DNA of 64,000 bases from Orobanche coerulescens (Eukaryota; Streptophyta; Magnoliopsida; Lamiales; Orobanchaceae): the NCBI GenBank assembly GCA_033398695.1, contig CM065801.1, positions 6,014,001-6,078,000 on the forward strand, in the 5' to 3' direction. The position numbers and the translations under genes were made by a program. Under the pieces are notes generated by a model, which made no database searches, was not told the DNA's origin, and saw only the letters and a program-made list of their open reading frames with translations. How positions within the stretch are numbered: position 1 is the first letter of the stretch; each line of letters begins with the position of its first letter. Of this stretch, positions 62,889-64,000 are shown piece after piece.

Positions 62889-64000
62889 ATGGCACGAGGA
62901 AGAGGACGTGGAAATGCTCAACGCGGAAGGGGTAGGAATGGCGGGAACAAGTGCGGCCCGGTAGAAGGACTATTCAAAGGGGTGGAAACCCCGGAATCTT
63001 ATGGAATCAATCTACCTAAACGCAAAATGAGAGGTGGGAAATGCTTGGACAGAAAAAAATGCTCCCTACAAGATGGCCCGATGACGAATGCATGAATGCA
63101 ATGGGGATAAGGGAAGATGTAATGAAATTCCTTGGGAGAGTGCATTGGGCGTGGATGATGACTCAACGATGGCCGACATATAGGTGTCTAACGATGGAAT
63201 TTCTAAGCACTCTAACTGTAAGAAGAGATCCGGTAACCAGAGAACCGTTCGAAATGACATTCCGGATCAACAACAACGAAGAGACACTGACTATCGTCCA
63301 GTTGGAGGAAATATATCATGCAAGACACGAGGGCCATTACCCGATAAATCGATTTGCTTGTGAAACTTACCGGAGGGCCATGGTAGAATACCCGGGTAGT
63401 GAGGCGCGATATTACATGGCAAGATCGGCAAAAGGATCGAATATTCGCAATCCCGTGCTCAGATACTTACACAAGGTGGTTGCGAATACAATATATGGCC
63501 GAAAGGAAACCGGGCCGATTTCACTGCGGGAGTTGTATATCCTGACTCATATGCTCGACGACTCGATTCCGGCAACCGGGGCCATGGTAGCGGAGCATTT
63601 TGAGGATGTCGCAACAAAACCCAAGGGGGAGATATGGATAGGGGGTTTGATTACCCCTATCGCACTACACTTCGGTATTTCATTAGCCCAGAGGACCCCC
63701 CTTCCTGGAAATATGCTTCTCTCAATCTCCGTGATGAAAGTGATGAATATCCTGGACTACGAACATCGCATGGTCTTCATGCAGACGGATAACGACCATT
63801 TCCTCCTCCCAAATCCACCTTTGACAACCATAAATAACATTCGGGATATGGGAAATCTTCAAATGGCTACGGAGGCACACCGTCGGGCACGGTGGGCAGC
63901 CGGCTTGGCTCCCCCGGGTCACAGCGCTGTCGACCGAAACGTTCGACCTAGGCGCATTACGGATGATGAGGATAGAGCCGAGAGGATGGAGGAGGAGGAG
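62889..64000 (+). CDS. Athila third ORF (ATHILA ORF-1-like family), frameshifted, open to window end
   Basis: ATG at 62889 starts an RG-rich leader (ARGRGRGNAQRGRGR), likely RNA-binding, which runs to a stop at 63093-63095. From about 63059 another frame is open for more than 310 codons to the end of the window (WPDDECMNAMGIREDVMKFL, IVQLEEIYHARHEGHYPINR, ELYILTHMLDDS, ending in an Arg/Glu-rich tail). A one-base lesion around 63030-63045 separates them. The position after integrase is that of the env-like gene of Athila, but I see no signal peptide or membrane helix. The layout resembles the plant ATHILA ORF-1 family. Function unknown. Confidence 0.65.

Larger units (their letters stand above)
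54327..64000 (+). mobile_element. Athila-type Ty3/Gypsy retrotransposon (3' end outside window)
   Basis: Order: 5' LTR (54327-56122), primer-binding site, gag, protease, RT, RNase H, integrase, a ~1 kb region with its own promoter signals, and a third ORF that runs off the window. RT with FMDDF, gag-pol in separate frames, the TTGGGAGGCAACCC motif after integrase and a third ORF are Athila features. Several single lesions break gag and RT. Confidence 0.85.

Noticed and set aside
62889..64000. Viral-type envelope gene after integrase
   Set aside because: No signal peptide, transmembrane helix or glycosylation-rich ectodomain is visible; the start is RG-rich and points to nucleic-acid binding.

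Overview
This window is nuclear DNA from a flowering plant, most likely a eudicot. The evidence is an intron-rich PEX6 gene, a plant-type USE/TATA Pol III promoter in front of a 7SL-like RNA, AT-rich intergenic DNA, and dense nested plant retrotransposons (Tat, Tekay-type chromovirus, Athila, Copia) and MITEs. I see only two host loci. One is a complete-looking PEX6 gene on the minus strand (16 exons, 934 codons plus stop by my splice reading, CDS limits 31457-41875). The other is a divergent 7SL (SRP) RNA gene starting near 42063. Everything else is transposable-element sequence or unassigned spacer.

Layout. 1-15771: a Tat-lineage Ty3/Gypsy element with gag on the plus strand, no recognisable pol, a spliced-looking antisense ORF and a 3' LTR. 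It is split at 5056/13939 by a full-length Tekay-type chromovirus (5057-13938) with two ~2.0 kb LTRs, a 5-bp target duplication and a decayed gag-pol ending in a chromodomain. 15885-16954: a non-autonomous TIR element with ~137-bp inverted repeats. 16955-19107: the 3' tail and LTR of an older Athila-like element. 19465-26836: a complete short-LTR Copia element. 26842-31456: AT-rich DNA with several MITEs. 31457-41875: PEX6, whose 4.5 kb first intron holds a truncated Copia element and a Gypsy LTR fragment. 41998-42370: the 7SL promoter and gene. 42424-46131: tandem repeats and element fragments. 46132-54326: three diverged minus-oriented Tekay-like LTRs with a gene-free internal stretch. 54327-64000: the 5' LTR, gag, pol and a third ORF of an Athila element that runs off the window.

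How the parts work together. PEX6 is the AAA+ motor subunit that, with PEX1, extracts the PEX5 receptor from the peroxisomal membrane. Its start codon lies only ~120 bp from the 7SL promoter element, so the two genes must share a short divergent promoter. In the retroelements the most interesting signals are regulatory. Arrays of short palindromes sit just upstream of TATA boxes in two unrelated lineages: TAGCG-n-CGCTA in Tekay-like LTRs and ACACGGCCGTGT in Athila. The Athila array recurs inside the element in front of its own TATA box, a leader with a plausible intron, and a third ORF, which looks like an internal transcription unit. The Copia element has TTGTAG|ATG junctions at both gag and pol, which suggests alternative splicing from one leader donor.

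Coordinates of element ends, splice sites and motifs were read by eye. Family assignments rest on motif recognition, not searches.
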